Source: Gammaproteobacteria bacterium (GTDB lineage Bacteria; Pseudomonadota; Gammaproteobacteria; Pseudomonadales; Azotimanducaceae). From it: DNA of 64,000 nt. The notes under the pieces are model-generated. The model was given only the letters and a program-made list of their open reading frames with translations, made no database searches and had not been told where the DNA came from. Location: assembly GCA_009837185.1 (NCBI GenBank), contig VXUA01000057.1, positions 37,422 to 101,421 on the forward strand. Reading direction: 5' to 3'. Every line of letters begins with the position of its first letter. Positions within the stretch are counted from its first letter, which is position 1. Shown piece after piece: positions 10,416-21,293 of this stretch. Position numbers and translations under genes: made by a program.

Positions 10416-11567
10416 ATGTTCATTCAACCTTCCCACCTTCACCAACCTCCTAAGAGAATTAGGCACTCCGTACGATTCCTACGGTACTTACCACTACCAG
10501 CCGTAATCTGCTCTGTTTTGTTTGGCCTCTCCAGTTGTGATCCACCTACCCAGACAAACTTTGACGTAGATGTACGGACTCCCGTACAAGTACAAGCTGT
10601 TAGGCTCGGAGATATCGAAAACATTGTGCCGTCTACGGGTAGACTACAACCACGCGAGAGTGCAACAGTCACAGCACAAGTACTTGGTCGATTGTACTAT
10701 GAACGTGACGAAAACGGCGAGCGATTTTATGAAGGACACCAAGTCAAAAGGGGTGATGTTCTCGCGCGCATTTCAGGAGCAGAAGCTGAACTCAGTCTCA
10801 ATTTACCCGCCAAGAAGCAAGAATTTGAAATCGCGCAACGAGAGTACAACCGCCAAGTCAAGTTGTACGAGGACGGCAACATTACGGAAAGAGATTTTGA
10901 GCAAACAAGGCAGACCTTCACAAATGCTGAAACCGCATACCGCCGCGCATTGTTAGATGAACAGAATATGGTAGTTTTTGCGCCGATGGATGGTGTGATT
11001 CTGAAATTAGCTCGCGACCAAGACAATATATTGTTAGCGGACGAAACTCTTATTAGTAGCGGCCAATTAATAGCACAAATCGCTGATCTTTCTAGTTTAG
11101 AGGCTAATATCGGTTTGGTATCGACCCAACGAAAAAAAATTGAGATAGGGGACCCAGTACGTATACGACCATCTGCGGCATATGATGAAGAGACGTACGA
11201 CGGAATTCTCGAACGCATATTACCATTGGTTGATGAACAATCACACACGTACCCGGTCGTTGTCGTAGTACCAAATGATGACTTATTGCTGCAGCCACGT
11301 AGCTTTGTAGAAGTTGAGATTATTATTGAACAGAGACTCCAAGTACCCTACGTCTCGCATGACTCAGTCAAGAAGAACCGCAACAACCACGATGTCGTCT
11401 TTGTCGTCGAAGGACAACGGGTCGTGGAACGCCGCGTGCGTTTAGGCCTACAGGACGACGAACACATAGAAATTCTGGAGGGAGTCGAGCTAGGTGAGCG
11501 CGTCGTGTTTGGCGGCGTTGAACATTTATGGGGTGGTCAAACCGTTAACGTCGTTCGCGAGTTGTGA
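10416..11567 (+). CDS. RND efflux periplasmic adaptor (HlyD/AcrA family), probable lipoprotein
   Basis: This is the membrane-fusion subunit that links an inner-membrane RND pump to an outer-membrane channel. An Arg-rich n-region is followed by a hydrophobic stretch and a lipobox ending LSSC, so the mature protein is probably lipid-anchored. Next come the barrel-sandwich half-motif, an alpha-helical hairpin (residues around NRQVKLYEDGNITERDFEQ), a second barrel half with APMDGVI, and the beta-barrel/membrane-proximal domains. An in-frame ATG at 10368 would add 16 residues before the signal sequence; I prefer 10416 because it gives a sensible signal peptide. The stop overlaps the GTG of the pump gene by four bases (GTGA), which is strong evidence of an operon. 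No outer-membrane channel gene is in the window. Confidence 0.9.
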   Translation: MFIQPSHLHQPPKRIRHSVRFLRYLPLPAVICSVLFGLSSCDPPTQTNFDVDVRTPVQVQAVRLGDIENIVPSTGRLQPRESATVTAQVLGRLYYERDENGERFYEGHQVKRGDVLARISGAEAELSLNLPAKKQEFEIAQREYNRQVKLYEDGNITERDFEQTRQTFTNAETAYRRALLDEQNMVVFAPMDGVILKLARDQDNILLADETLISSGQLIAQIADLSSLEANIGLVSTQRKKIEIGDPVRIRPSAAYDEETYDGILERILPLVDEQSHTYPVVVVVPNDDLLLQPRSFVEVEIIIEQRLQVPYVSHDSVKKNRNNHDVVFVVEGQRVVERRVRLGLQDDEHIEILEGVELGERVVFGGVEHLWGGQTVNVVREL

Positions 11568-14500
11568 GTTTCTTTGAGTCTTGTGCTGGCGTCGCCGTAC
11601 GACGGCCAATAGCAGTTTGCGCGACCGCTGTTGCGGTCGCTCTAGTTGGAATTTTTTCCCTTAGTGAACTGCCCATTGATTTGCTGCCAGATATTAAGAC
11701 TCCATCTGTCGTCGTCGCTGTTAATGCCGGCGACCGGCCGCCGGAAGAAATGCAACGTCTCTACGGAGAGAGATTGGAAAATCTGGTCTTGTCCGTTTCA
11801 GGCGTACGAAGCGTTGAACAAGTTGCTCGCACGGGTCGATTGGTTGCTACTGTGCACCTCGATTGGGAATCCGATCTCGACAATGCCGTAATCGACATTG
11901 GGAGTGCTCTTAGTAGTCTCAGTAGCGATCAGCAAGTTGATTACGTCACCATCCGTAGGTTTGATCCAAGTCAAGAACCGATTTTGACGTTAGGGATGCT
12001 CGCCAAAGAAGAGGGTAATCCTGATCTCATCGGACTCCGGCAGATTGCACGACGTCAAATCGCTACCGCACTTGAAACTCTACCGGGTGTCGCGGAAGTT
12101 CGTGTCGTTGGAGGACGGAAACGAGAAATTTCCGTCCACTTCGATGAGTTCCGGGCTGCCGAGTTCGGAATTACACTAGGCCAACTCCAAGGTCGAATCA
12201 ACGCGGAGAATCAAGAATTCAGTCCGGGTGTGATAGAAGATCAGGGACAAATCTTTACGATCCGAGGAAGAACTCGGTACGAGGACATCAACGACATAGA
12301 AAACGTTGTCGTGCAATTCCTGACACCGCAAGGAGGCGGTGCGCGCATCGCAGTGCGGGTGCGTGATGTTGCTGAAGTAGTCGAAAGTGAACAAGAACAT
12401 GACCATGTCGTCTTGGTGAATGGACGCGAGGGTGTAGGGCTGTCCGTGTACAAGGAAGCCGGAGCAAATACGGTAACGGTTTCGAATACGATTAAGGAAG
12501 CCCTCGCAGGTGCTGTCGAAGACTTACCTGGAGTTGATGTCCACGAAATCTCTGATAACGCTACACTCGTCGTAGAAGCACTGGATGACTTAAGGCTAGC
12601 TGCCGGTCTCGGTATCGCTTTAGCGATCTTGGTTCTAGCAGTGTTCTTACGCTCCCTCGGGGCTACTTTTATTGTCAGTGCCGCTGTGCCGGTCTCGATC
12701 CTCGCAGCGATTTTCTGTATGTCCTTTTCAGATCATAGCTTGAACATTATTACCTTGGGAGGACTTGCGCTGGGTGCAGGAATGCTCGTCGATAACGCCA
12801 TTGTCGTAGTCGAGTCCATGTATCGACGGATAAGACTTGGTGACACTCCAGCCGAAGCAGCCAAAAAAGGCACTGGATTGGTCGCGGGTGCAATCACCGC
12901 TAGTACCCTAACAACCTGTGTGGTGTTCATACCAGTGTTTTTTGTTGAGGGTTTAGCGGCACGGCTCATCGATGGGATCGCATTTACCGTTGTGATTTCA
13001 CTGGTCGCGTCCCTCTTAGTAGCGATTTTCCTCATTCCGGCACTCGGACGCTGGTTTCTAAGCCCAGCTAAGCTCGACGATCATGGGGCTGTCGTTCCCG
13101 AAAGAGTCCCTCTATCGCGACGTGCGGTGGAAAAAATCGTACGTGGCTTTCTCAGAGTACCGTTCTTGATCGTGTTGTTGAGCGCGGGTATTGTCAGTGG
13201 TGCGGTGTGGCAGTTACTTAAGCTCGGGACTGAGCTACTGCCGCCGTCAGATCCCAAACAATTTTCCATTCGATATATTGGTCAAAGTGGCCAACGTGTT
13301 GAAGCTACGACAAACGTCATCAGCGGTCTTGAGTCTTCGATCCGAGAGAGTGTTCCGGAGTTCGTCGCTGCAACCTTGGCCGAAGTTGGACGATTGCCCG
13401 ATGATGAAAGAACTATCCGGCGTGAAGCCGCCGAGGAGAACACCGCGCGCTTAACCGTACGTATTACGAACGAGAGTCCGCCTGTTAACGCATACGCAAA
13501 CGCTCTACGAGATGATCTAGATCAAATCCCCAACGCGGAAGTAGAGTGGGAACTGAATCGCTCAGCGCTCAGTGAAGTACTGGATAGCGGTGATGCTCCA
13601 GTCGTGGTGGAGATTGCTGGTAGTACGCTGTACGACATCCGTGAAGTCACCGAAAGTGTCCAAAACAAAATGTTGGAACTCGATGAGTTATGGAATGTTC
13701 GTTCGAGTTTCGAAGGTGGACCACCCGAACTCCGCGTGAAGTTGAATCGCAGCATGGCGGACGCTTTGCAAATCAATGTGGATACGGTCGCGCAAGTCAT
13801 TCAAGCAAGCCTTGAAGGTCGGGAAATTACGCGACTCGCAGTTGGAGACGAAGAGTACCCAATTATGCTGCAAATTGACAAGCCAACTCGAGAAGAACTT
13901 AAAAATGTGACTTTTACTACTTCGTCAGGGATTAAAGTAACCATCGGTGAAGTCACGGAGTTTGTGGAAGCCACTGGGGCTCGAGAAATTTTGCGCAAAA
14001 ATCAGCGTCTGACGTCGCAGATTACAGCATTGGTAAACGATGAATATACCTTGCCCCAAGCGATTGCTGCAGTTGATGGCATTCTGAAACAACAACCGCT
14101 GACACTTGGGATGACGGCTCAATTAGGCGGTGCCGAGCAGGAAAGAGCGGCGACGTTTGGCGAACTGCAACTGGCAGCAATTCTCGCGTTCATACTGGTT
14201 CTAATGGTTCTGGCAGGTACTTTCGAGTCTCTCTTGCAACCGATAACCATACTGTATGCTATCCCACTCGCGCTAGTGGGTGTCGCAGTCGCTCTTGTAC
14301 CTATGGGTAATCCATTAGGTGTAATGTCCATGTTGGGACTCATAGTGCTCTCCGGGGTTGCTGTTAATGATGCCGTTCTATTAATCGTCACTGCGAAACA
14401 GTTAATGCAAGATGGCAAAGATCGAGTCACCGCGCTGTCTGAAGCTGCGGGCATTCGTCTTCGTCCCATAACTATGACTACTTTGACGACCGCATTAGCC

Positions 14501-14692
14501 TTAACGCCACTTCTTTTTGGTGGAGGTGAAGGTGCAGTACTTCGCCAACCCATGGCACTAACGATCATAGGAGGCTTGGTGGCATCTACGATCGGGTCGT
14601 TGTTCATCTTACCGTGCTTGTATCTCACGTTCGACAAGTTCACGGATTTGTTCAGGAGAAAGAACCCAACAGTTGCTACGGTATCCGCTTGA
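11564..14692 (+). CDS. RND efflux transporter permease
   Basis: This inner-membrane proton-driven exporter has 1042 residues, the usual RND length. It has twelve predicted helices in two halves, each with a large periplasmic loop after its first helix. The N-terminus reads AVRRPIAVCATAVAVALVGIFSLSELPIDLLPDI, split here for reference as a typical first helix plus the LPIDLLP motif. Helix 4 has GMLVDNAIVVVES, with one of the paired aspartates as Asn, a common state in several RND subfamilies. The second half shows MLGLIVLSGVAVNDAVLL. The start is a GTG overlapping the adaptor stop. The substrate (drug, solvent or lipid) cannot be read from sequence. Confidence 0.93.
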   Translation: MSFFESCAGVAVRRPIAVCATAVAVALVGIFSLSELPIDLLPDIKTPSVVVAVNAGDRPPEEMQRLYGERLENLVLSVSGVRSVEQVARTGRLVATVHLDWESDLDNAVIDIGSALSSLSSDQQVDYVTIRRFDPSQEPILTLGMLAKEEGNPDLIGLRQIARRQIATALETLPGVAEVRVVGGRKREISVHFDEFRAAEFGITLGQLQGRINAENQEFSPGVIEDQGQIFTIRGRTRYEDINDIENVVVQFLTPQGGGARIAVRVRDVAEVVESEQEHDHVVLVNGREGVGLSVYKEAGANTVTVSNTIKEALAGAVEDLPGVDVHEISDNATLVVEALDDLRLAAGLGIALAILVLAVFLRSLGATFIVSAAVPVSILAAIFCMSFSDHSLNIITLGGLALGAGMLVDNAIVVVESMYRRIRLGDTPAEAAKKGTGLVAGAITASTLTTCVVFIPVFFVEGLAARLIDGIAFTVVISLVASLLVAIFLIPALGRWFLSPAKLDDHGAVVPERVPLSRRAVEKIVRGFLRVPFLIVLLSAGIVSGAVWQLLKLGTELLPPSDPKQFSIRYIGQSGQRVEATTNVISGLESSIRESVPEFVAATLAEVGRLPDDERTIRREAAEENTARLTVRITNESPPVNAYANALRDDLDQIPNAEVEWELNRSALSEVLDSGDAPVVVEIAGSTLYDIREVTESVQNKMLELDELWNVRSSFEGGPPELRVKLNRSMADALQINVDTVAQVIQASLEGREITRLAVGDEEYPIMLQIDKPTREELKNVTFTTSSGIKVTIGEVTEFVEATGAREILRKNQRLTSQITALVNDEYTLPQAIAAVDGILKQQPLTLGMTAQLGGAEQERAATFGELQLAAILAFILVLMVLAGTFESLLQPITILYAIPLALVGVAVALVPMGNPLGVMSMLGLIVLSGVAVNDAVLLIVTAKQLMQDGKDRVTALSEAAGIRLRPITMTTLTTALALTPLLFGGGEGAVLRQPMALTIIGGLVASTIGSLFILPCLYLTFDKFTDLFRRKNPTVATVSA

Positions 14693-14696
14693 TAGA

Positions 14697-14710
14697 GGAG
14701 TTTAAACTCC
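14697..14710. repeat. 14-bp perfect palindrome after RND operon
   Basis: GGAGTTTAAACTCC is a perfect palindrome immediately downstream of the pump stop codon. It is too AT-rich at its centre to be a typical terminator stem. Confidence 0.4.
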
Positions 14711-14747
14711 GCTTGCTCTGCGCGTCCGTCGATTCGTAGCTCTGACC

Positions 14748-14777
14748 GAGTTGTTCATTTAATTCATCGAACAACTC
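14748..14777. terminator. Inverted repeat, possible terminator of RND operon
   Basis: Perfect 9-base arms GAGTTGTTC and GAACAACTC flank a 12-base loop, 56 bases after the RND permease stop. No T-run follows on either strand, so factor-independent termination is uncertain; it could instead stabilise the mRNA 3' end. Confidence 0.35.
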
Positions 14778-14893
14778 AGCGCGATTTAGCAAATTTACCG
14801 CGTCTCAACATCCGGTAGAACTACAGATATATTTGGGAACTCTATACCCGTTTACCCAAAACTACTGAGCAGCTAGTCAGTAATGAGTATAGT

Positions 14894-15541
14894 TTAAAAA
14901 ATTCTACCTATTTGTAGTGAGAAGCTGAACCCGTCTTTATCGCTATCGAGCAGTACTCCGAAGTCAGCTCCAATGATAATATTGTCCGTCATTGGAAACA
15001 ACATTCCGCCAGAAATCGTTCTATTGTCACTGTCGTCTAAGCTATACACGGTTCCTCGTAACTTGAACGGTCTCATTTCCAACCATACCCCAGCGAGAAA
15101 ATTCCACTCTTTATCGCTCTCGCTTTCACCGCGTAGGTTGAGTTTTGTTGACGCAAATGATGCACCGATAAAGGGAGTCCACTTGTCAAAATCCCGGCCG
15201 ATTTCTCCGGTTAATGTTGTTGCAGTGCTGTCACCAGAGAGACGGGCCTTGTCAGGACAACCTTCAGGACTGATACATAACAAAGCTCCGCAAATATCAA
15301 GGTCGCCAGAATACTGAGTGAGACTTGCACCTAAGTACAAACTCTCCTCTGTGAAATTGTAGAAGCTTGCGCCAAATCCAAGCGCAGATGACTCGACAGT
15401 AAATCCGGTTTCAGAATCCTCACTCTCGTCTGTTGTTTGTCCAACCGACCCGAGAATTATTCGCTCCCCGAGAGTTATTCGGCTGTCTGCAAAAGCACTA
15501 ACAGACAGTAAGATCAACGGCAGGATTATTAGGTTTTTCAT
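14894..15541 (-). CDS. Small outer-membrane beta-barrel protein, function unknown
   Basis: This protein has 215 residues with a clean signal peptide (MKNLIILPLILLSVSAFADS, cleavage after AFA or ADS). The remainder alternates polar and hydrophobic residues with many Gly, as in an eight-stranded barrel, and ends in aromatic-rich FSFSLQIGRIF, a good terminal beta-signal for BAM insertion. Four cysteines are close together (ICGALLCISPEGC plus none elsewhere obvious), suggesting one or two disulfides in an external loop. A GGAGAA ribosome site lies before the ATG. It is a single-gene unit convergent with the RND operon. No specific family is recognised. Confidence 0.75.
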   Translation of the reverse strand: MKNLIILPLILLSVSAFADSRITLGERIILGSVGQTTDESEDSETGFTVESSALGFGASFYNFTEESLYLGASLTQYSGDLDICGALLCISPEGCPDKARLSGDSTATTLTGEIGRDFDKWTPFIGASFASTKLNLRGESESDKEWNFLAGVWLEMRPFKLRGTVYSLDDSDNRTISGGMLFPMTDNIIIGADFGVLLDSDKDGFSFSLQIGRIF

Positions 15542-15686
15542 TAGGATTCTCCGAGTGTTTAAGGATTACCCATTTTATCGACGTTTCGATAAAATCGTTC
15601 TTGCAAATTTCGCTTGACTTCCTAGGTCGGGTTGCTCATCTAATACAACAGCTGTTTCAGCGAATAGGTGAGAATTCCACCATCAA

Positions 15687-16112
15687 GTGAGATGGGCACC
15701 GGTCACCTGGCCCATTGGATTTCTGGTATTCGCTGCGTGGATGGGGACATGTTTTTTCTTAGTCTGTAGGGGGACCGAATCCCAACTCTCGTGGAGCCAG
15801 TGGTTTGGATTCTGCGTATGGTCCGAACTTCCAATCGTTTTCTCCTCTGCTCTGGACGTAGTATTCGCTGCAAAGGGTCAAAATAGACCTCTACTGTTTG
15901 AGATCTATGTTCAAGATTGGCACTTTTTCGTAATCATAACGGCCATTTTCTCAATGTGGACCTTTGTTCTCCAAACCCAAGGATTAAGGAGCTGGACGTC
16001 TAAAGGGATCGGAGTTTGCATTGGGCGAGTTTTGCTGGCAAATTTGATGACCGTAGTTCCAATAGCCCTAGTTCTCTTTGCTTTTCTTTCTCTAATAAGC
16101 GGGGGTGCTTGA
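15687..16112 (+). CDS. Hypothetical four-helix inner-membrane protein
   Basis: This is a 141-residue, strongly hydrophobic protein with about four membrane segments (near residues 8-28, 40-62, 80-95 and 112-138). The GTG start at 15687 is the only reasonable one, because an in-frame stop lies 18 bases upstream. No ribosome site or known domain is obvious. It is followed by the bidirectional terminator shared with groEL. Composition supports a real membrane protein, but no function can be offered. Confidence 0.6.
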   Translation: MRWAPVTWPIGFLVFAAWMGTCFFLVCRGTESQLSWSQWFGFCVWSELPIVFSSALDVVFAAKGQNRPLLFEIYVQDWHFFVIITAIFSMWTFVLQTQGLRSWTSKGIGVCIGRVLLANLMTVVPIALVLFAFLSLISGGA

Positions 16113-16256
16113 GGAACCAAACTTACATGCTTTAGCGCACACGTAATTTGGACTAATTAAAGGAGCACGTTGATTTAAAGCTATAGTTCCCAAAACATTA
16201 ATAACGAAAAACCATTTAGAACTTAAAAACTGTTTTTTGCGACCTCTCGAGAAACA

Positions 16257-16284
16257 AAAAAAGGGATCGATTGATCCCTTTTTT
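16257..16284. terminator. Bidirectional rho-independent terminator (groEL / 15687 gene)
   Basis: Twelve-base perfect arms AAAAAAGGGATC and GATCCCTTTTTT with a GATT loop. The stem gives a U-tract on either strand, so it can end both the + strand gene at 15687-16112 and the groES-groEL transcript on the - strand. Confidence 0.85.
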
Positions 16285-16324
16285 GTGCTGCTCAAAACAG
16301 CGTAGCTTGCACGCGATAGCGTGA

Positions 16325-17992
<1,668 letters not shown>

Positions 17993-18283
17993 TTAGGATT
18001 CGATGACACCGAAGATTTCATTCTCTGACAGAATGAGAATCTCCTCGCCTTCAAACTTAACGGTATTACCACCGTATTGCCCGAAGACAACTCGGTCGCC
18101 GACTTTGACTTGGGGAGCGTGGGTATTGCCGCGATCATCTCTCTTACCAGGACCAACAGCTAATACTTCGCCCTGCTGAGGTTTCTCGGTCGCCGTATCT
18201 GGCAACACAATGCCTCCCGCAGATAGAGTCTCCTCTTCCAGACGACGAACAATTACTTTGTCGTGAAGTGGTCTAATTTGCAT
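17993..18283 (-). CDS. groS: Co-chaperonin GroES (Hsp10)
   Basis: This is the heptameric lid of the GroEL chamber. It has 96 residues and starts [14 protein letters not shown], typical for the family. The mobile-loop region [20 protein letters not shown] and the later [13 protein letters not shown] are intact. A GGAGAAG ribosome site precedes the ATG. Expression is likely controlled by the CIRCE operator and heat-shock-type promoter just upstream. Confidence 0.99.
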   Translation of the reverse strand: MQIRPLHDKVIVRRLEEETLSAGGIVLPDTATEKPQQGEVLAVGPGKRDDRGNTHAPQVKVGDRVVFGQYGGNTVKFEGEEILILSENEIFGVIES

Positions 18284-18319
18284 TAATTCTTCTCCGAAGA
18301 CTTGTTGTTAAAAAGAAAG

Positions 18320-18346
18320 TTAGCACTCTCAGCCTGAAAGTGCTAA
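18320..18346 (-). promoter_or_regulatory. CIRCE element (HrcA operator) of groESL
   Basis: TTAGCACTC, nine bases, then AAGTGCTAA on the + strand, differing from the TTAGCACTC-N9-GAGTGCTAA consensus at one base. It sits 36 bases before the groES start and directly downstream of the -10, as expected for repression by HrcA. Further half-site-like TTAGCAC/GAGCACTAA motifs occur at about 18367-18375 and 18445-18451. Confidence 0.9.
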
Positions 18347-18353
18347 TTTGGAG

Positions 18354-18384
18354 ATTATGTAGGGATGAGCACTAATTTTTCAAG
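18354..18384 (-). promoter_or_regulatory. groESL promoter, overlapping heat-shock (sigma32-like) and sigma70-like elements
   Basis: On the - strand CTTGAAA (18384-18378) is followed after 13 bases by CCCTACAT (18364-18357), close to the sigma32 pattern CTTGAAA / CCCCATNT. The same TTGAAA is spaced 18 bases from CATAAT (18359-18354), a good sigma70 -10. The CIRCE operator begins just downstream, so positive heat-shock control and HrcA repression may be combined. Confidence 0.65.
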
Positions 18385-18505
18385 ACAAATAGGAAGCTTT
18401 TTTCGACATTTTGTTAAAAATTTCTTGGAAAATTTGATTAATACTGATAATTAGCACGACTGCTCAGGAAATCAGACACTTTCAAGGACGAAATCTACCT
18501 ACTCT

Positions 18506-20197
18506 ATGAACTCTCAGCATTCCCCATCTACATCTCCAACGCCAGATGTGCATCGAACGTTCGGTATGACAATACACGCGATGTTTACCCAAACTCGGCT
18601 CTGGCAAATCTTCGGTTTGGGCGTCGCCTCAGGATTCGGATTTCTCATTCACCGTACTCCCGTGACCTTGTGGCTAATATCCGAGGGTCGAAGTCGAACA
18701 AGTATTGGATTATTTGCAGCCGTATTGTTGCCGTATGCTTTCAATTTTGTTTGGGCTCCGTTAGTTGACCACCTCAGAATTCCGTTTGTTTCAAGGCTTG
18801 GGCAACTCAGATCATGGTTGTTCCTGAGCCTCGTTGTTATGTTTGGCTGTACTCTCGGAGCAAGTTTTCTGGAACTTCCTACACACGTAACGATTAAAGC
18901 TCCCTCTATAGAATCGTCTCCGACTGTCAACATTACGGAAGTACGTGTTCAAACAGGTGAATATGTCGAGCAAGGTAGCGTTCTTTTTGTTGTTCGTGCA
19001 GGTTCGTCCACCGAGTCTGTGAGTTCACCTACATCGGGCCGCGTAATCAATATCTCAAACGAGTCCGGGGATGTTGTAAAACCGGATGATCCGGTCGTAA
19101 TTCTTAGAGAGGAAGCGAACAACGCCAGCGTCGAACCTGAGAGCGATGATCAATCTGCGAAACGACCAAACTGGTGGCCGGAATTTTCACCTCTGTTTAT
19201 TTTGGCACTGTTGATGGTGACACTAGCGTTCGCATCCGCGACGTTAGATATTGCCACTGCAGGCTATAGGATTACGATTATTCAAGAGCATGAAGGGCAC
19301 CTAGTCGGATTGGCGGCTTCAATGGAAATCGCGGGGTGGTGGGCAGGCTTCACCTTGCCAGCTGTTGCGATTGTGGGTACAGACTTCTTGGGTTGGAGTT
19401 GGCCGACGGTGTTTAAATGGTTAGCGGTGTTCTTCGTACTCCTCATCTTGTTCTTGCTGTTCTGTACCAAAGAGCCTCAACGACCTTCGCACGCTGCTTC
19501 CCGAGAACGTGGAGTAGACCGGATATTTGACGAATTAATTGTGAAGCGCTTGCTTGGCCCTGTAATCGAATTCTTTAAGCGAAATGGTGCAGCTCTTGCA
19601 CTGTGTCTTCTCTTCTTTCTGGTAAGTTTTAAACTTGGCGAAGCGTTCCTTGGCAACATGTCCACAAATTTCTACAAAGAAGTGGGTTTCGCGAATACTG
19701 AACTATGGTTATTTTCAAAACTGGGAAACTTTGCGGTCATCGTTCCGACGACAATTCTCGCAGGCATGTTTGTAGGCAGATTTAAGATAACGCCGACGCT
19801 TGTTGTTGCCGGAATCGCGATGGCATCGACAAATCTGATGCTAAGCTGGATGGCCATTGTAGGAGACTCCTTAGTTTTGTACTTCTTCACAATATTGTTC
19901 GACGGCATCACTGCGGCATTTTCAACGGTAGCTTTTGTTACGTTTATCACTATGTATACCGCGCGTCTGCATGCTACAACACAATACGCTGCGATGGCAT
20001 CTATAGCAAATTCTGGTCGAACAGTGATTGCTATGGTGTCTGGTCTTGTAGTTGATTTGCTTGGTGGAAATTGGACGCTGTTTTTTATCTTGACAGCACT
20101 CTGGATCATTCCTGTGATGGGGATCCTCCATGTACTTACGCGCTTGGTAAAAATCCGCGAAGCTGAAGGTGTTCAAGTAAAAACTTATCAGGAATAA
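18506..20197 (+). CDS. AmpG-like MFS permease with inserted periplasmic lipoyl-like domain
   Basis: This major-facilitator protein has 563 residues, longer than ordinary AmpG. Helices 1-3 (about 33-56, 65-90 and 101-122) and the segment after the insertion (LILALLMVTLAFASATLDIATAGYR-like, ~229-254) match the AmpG pattern, which imports anhydro-muropeptides into the cytoplasm. Residues ~128-202, in the loop between helices 3 and 4, form a lipoyl/biotinyl-type fold: VQTGEYVEQGSVLFVVRAG, then SSPTSGRV, then SGDVVKPDDPVVIL. The lipoyl-lysine place (DKA in AceF) is Ser, so it cannot be lipoylated. With the N-terminus inside, this loop is periplasmic. A ~20-residue acidic linker follows. AmpD at 26929 and this gene could belong to one cell-wall recycling route; the substrate is inferred. 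Confidence 0.82.
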   Translation: MNSQHSPSTSPTPDVHRTFGMTIHAMFTQTRLWQIFGLGVASGFGFLIHRTPVTLWLISEGRSRTSIGLFAAVLLPYAFNFVWAPLVDHLRIPFVSRLGQLRSWLFLSLVVMFGCTLGASFLELPTHVTIKAPSIESSPTVNITEVRVQTGEYVEQGSVLFVVRAGSSTESVSSPTSGRVINISNESGDVVKPDDPVVILREEANNASVEPESDDQSAKRPNWWPEFSPLFILALLMVTLAFASATLDIATAGYRITIIQEHEGHLVGLAASMEIAGWWAGFTLPAVAIVGTDFLGWSWPTVFKWLAVFFVLLILFLLFCTKEPQRPSHAASRERGVDRIFDELIVKRLLGPVIEFFKRNGAALALCLLFFLVSFKLGEAFLGNMSTNFYKEVGFANTELWLFSKLGNFAVIVPTTILAGMFVGRFKITPTLVVAGIAMASTNLMLSWMAIVGDSLVLYFFTILFDGITAAFSTVAFVTFITMYTARLHATTQYAAMASIANSGRTVIAMVSGLVVDLLGGNWTLFFILTALWIIPVMGILHVLTRLVKIREAEGVQVKTYQE

Positions 20198-20209
20198 CAA
20201 CCACAGTCG

Positions 20210-20692
20210 TCATTCGCGAAAGTTCTTAAACTGTATTGGAATTCCTAATTCTGCTTCCCGCAGTGTCGCGATCACTCGTTGAAGGTCGTCTCGTTTCTTT
20301 CCTGTAACACGTACCTGCTCAGCTTGAATCTGAGGCTGTACCTTCAATTTCAAATCTTTGATCAACTTCACGATCTTCCTACACATGTCCGTCTCAATTC
20401 CGCTCACGACATGTAGCCTCTGTCTCTTGACTTTGCCGAGTGCTTCGATGTCTCCAGGTTGTAGAGCTTGAACATCCACTCCACGTCCTGCCAATTTCAC
20501 CCGTAATATATCGATCAACTGTCCAAGCTGAAACTCTTCTTCCGCCCACAACAAAACTGAAGTGCCATCAAATTCAAAACCGGCATCGACTTTATTGAAA
20601 TCGAATCGAGTCCGCAAATCTCGCCAGCTTTGATCAACGGCGTTCCGAATTTCTTGAGTGTCTACTTGTGAAACAACGTCAAATGATGGCAC
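20210..20692 (-). CDS. yajQ: YajQ-family nucleotide-binding protein
   Basis: This protein has 160 residues and begins MPSFDVVSQVD, the family signature, with later FDFNK, VDVQALQPGD and the end GIPIQFKNFRE. Members fold as two ferredoxin-like halves, and in some gammaproteobacteria (Xanthomonas) they bind cyclic di-GMP and act with transcription factors. It is convergent with the MFS gene and divergent from the adenosyltransferase, so it is probably a single-gene unit. Confidence 0.95.
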   Translation of the reverse strand: MPSFDVVSQVDTQEIRNAVDQSWRDLRTRFDFNKVDAGFEFDGTSVLLWAEEEFQLGQLIDILRVKLAGRGVDVQALQPGDIEALGKVKRQRLHVVSGIETDMCRKIVKLIKDLKLKVQPQIQAEQVRVTGKKRDDLQRVIATLREAELGIPIQFKNFRE

Positions 20693-20756
20693 GGTGCATT
20701 TCCTCCCACTATATTTTTATTTAAACTAATCACACTATTGCCCGAGATGTATCAAT

Positions 20757-21293
20757 ATGCCTGATCGAATCACAAGAGTCACCACTCAGAGCGGAGATGG
20801 CGGTACCACGAGACTGGCTACCGGAGAGGTACACCAGAAAGGTGACGACCAAATTGAACTTGTCGGCGTTCTGGACGAAGCAAATTGCGCACTCGGTTTG
20901 TTGGTACAGTTTATCGAACCGAGATATCACAAACAATTAAAGCAGATACAGTCCCGAATTTTCGATATTGGAGCAGCAGTCGCGACAGGTATACCTCAAC
21001 CTGTTTGGTACGCGGAAACAGAATCCATCTCAAATGCTACGCAAGAGCTCAACACTACGTTGGAACCACTAAAGGAATTCGTAATTCCAGGAGGAGGTCA
21101 TGCTTCAGCACATGCTCATGTTGCCCGTGCCAAAGTCCGTCATGCGGAAAGAGTGTTTTGGCGTGTTGCCAATGATGAATTGCGATCGTCGGGACAAGGC
21201 GCGTACTTGAATCGAGTTTCAGATTACCTTTTTGTGCTCGGAAGGGTCGTCGCCGACGAAGAAGAAATGTGGCTACCGTTAAAACCGACTTAA
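20757..21293 (+). CDS. PduO-type corrinoid adenosyltransferase
   Basis: This enzyme transfers the adenosyl group of ATP to cob(I)alamin or cob(I)yrinate, making coenzyme B12. It has 178 residues. The ATP-binding N-terminus TRVTTQSGDGGTTRLATG, the VGVLDEANCALGL helix, the RAKVRHAERVFW helix and YLNRVSDYLFVLGR are all characteristic of the PduO/MMAB family. No B12 riboswitch or other cobalamin gene is visible nearby, so it may serve salvage or a B12-dependent enzyme elsewhere. Confidence 0.93.
   Translation: MPDRITRVTTQSGDGGTTRLATGEVHQKGDDQIELVGVLDEANCALGLLVQFIEPRYHKQLKQIQSRIFDIGAAVATGIPQPVWYAETESISNATQELNTTLEPLKEFVIPGGGHASAHAHVARAKVRHAERVFWRVANDELRSSGQGAYLNRVSDYLFVLGRVVADEEEMWLPLKPT

Noticed and set aside
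12780..12815. Asp-Asn instead of Asp-Asp in helix 4 of the RND pump
   Set aside because: The VDN variant is common in several RND subfamilies and does not indicate inactivity.
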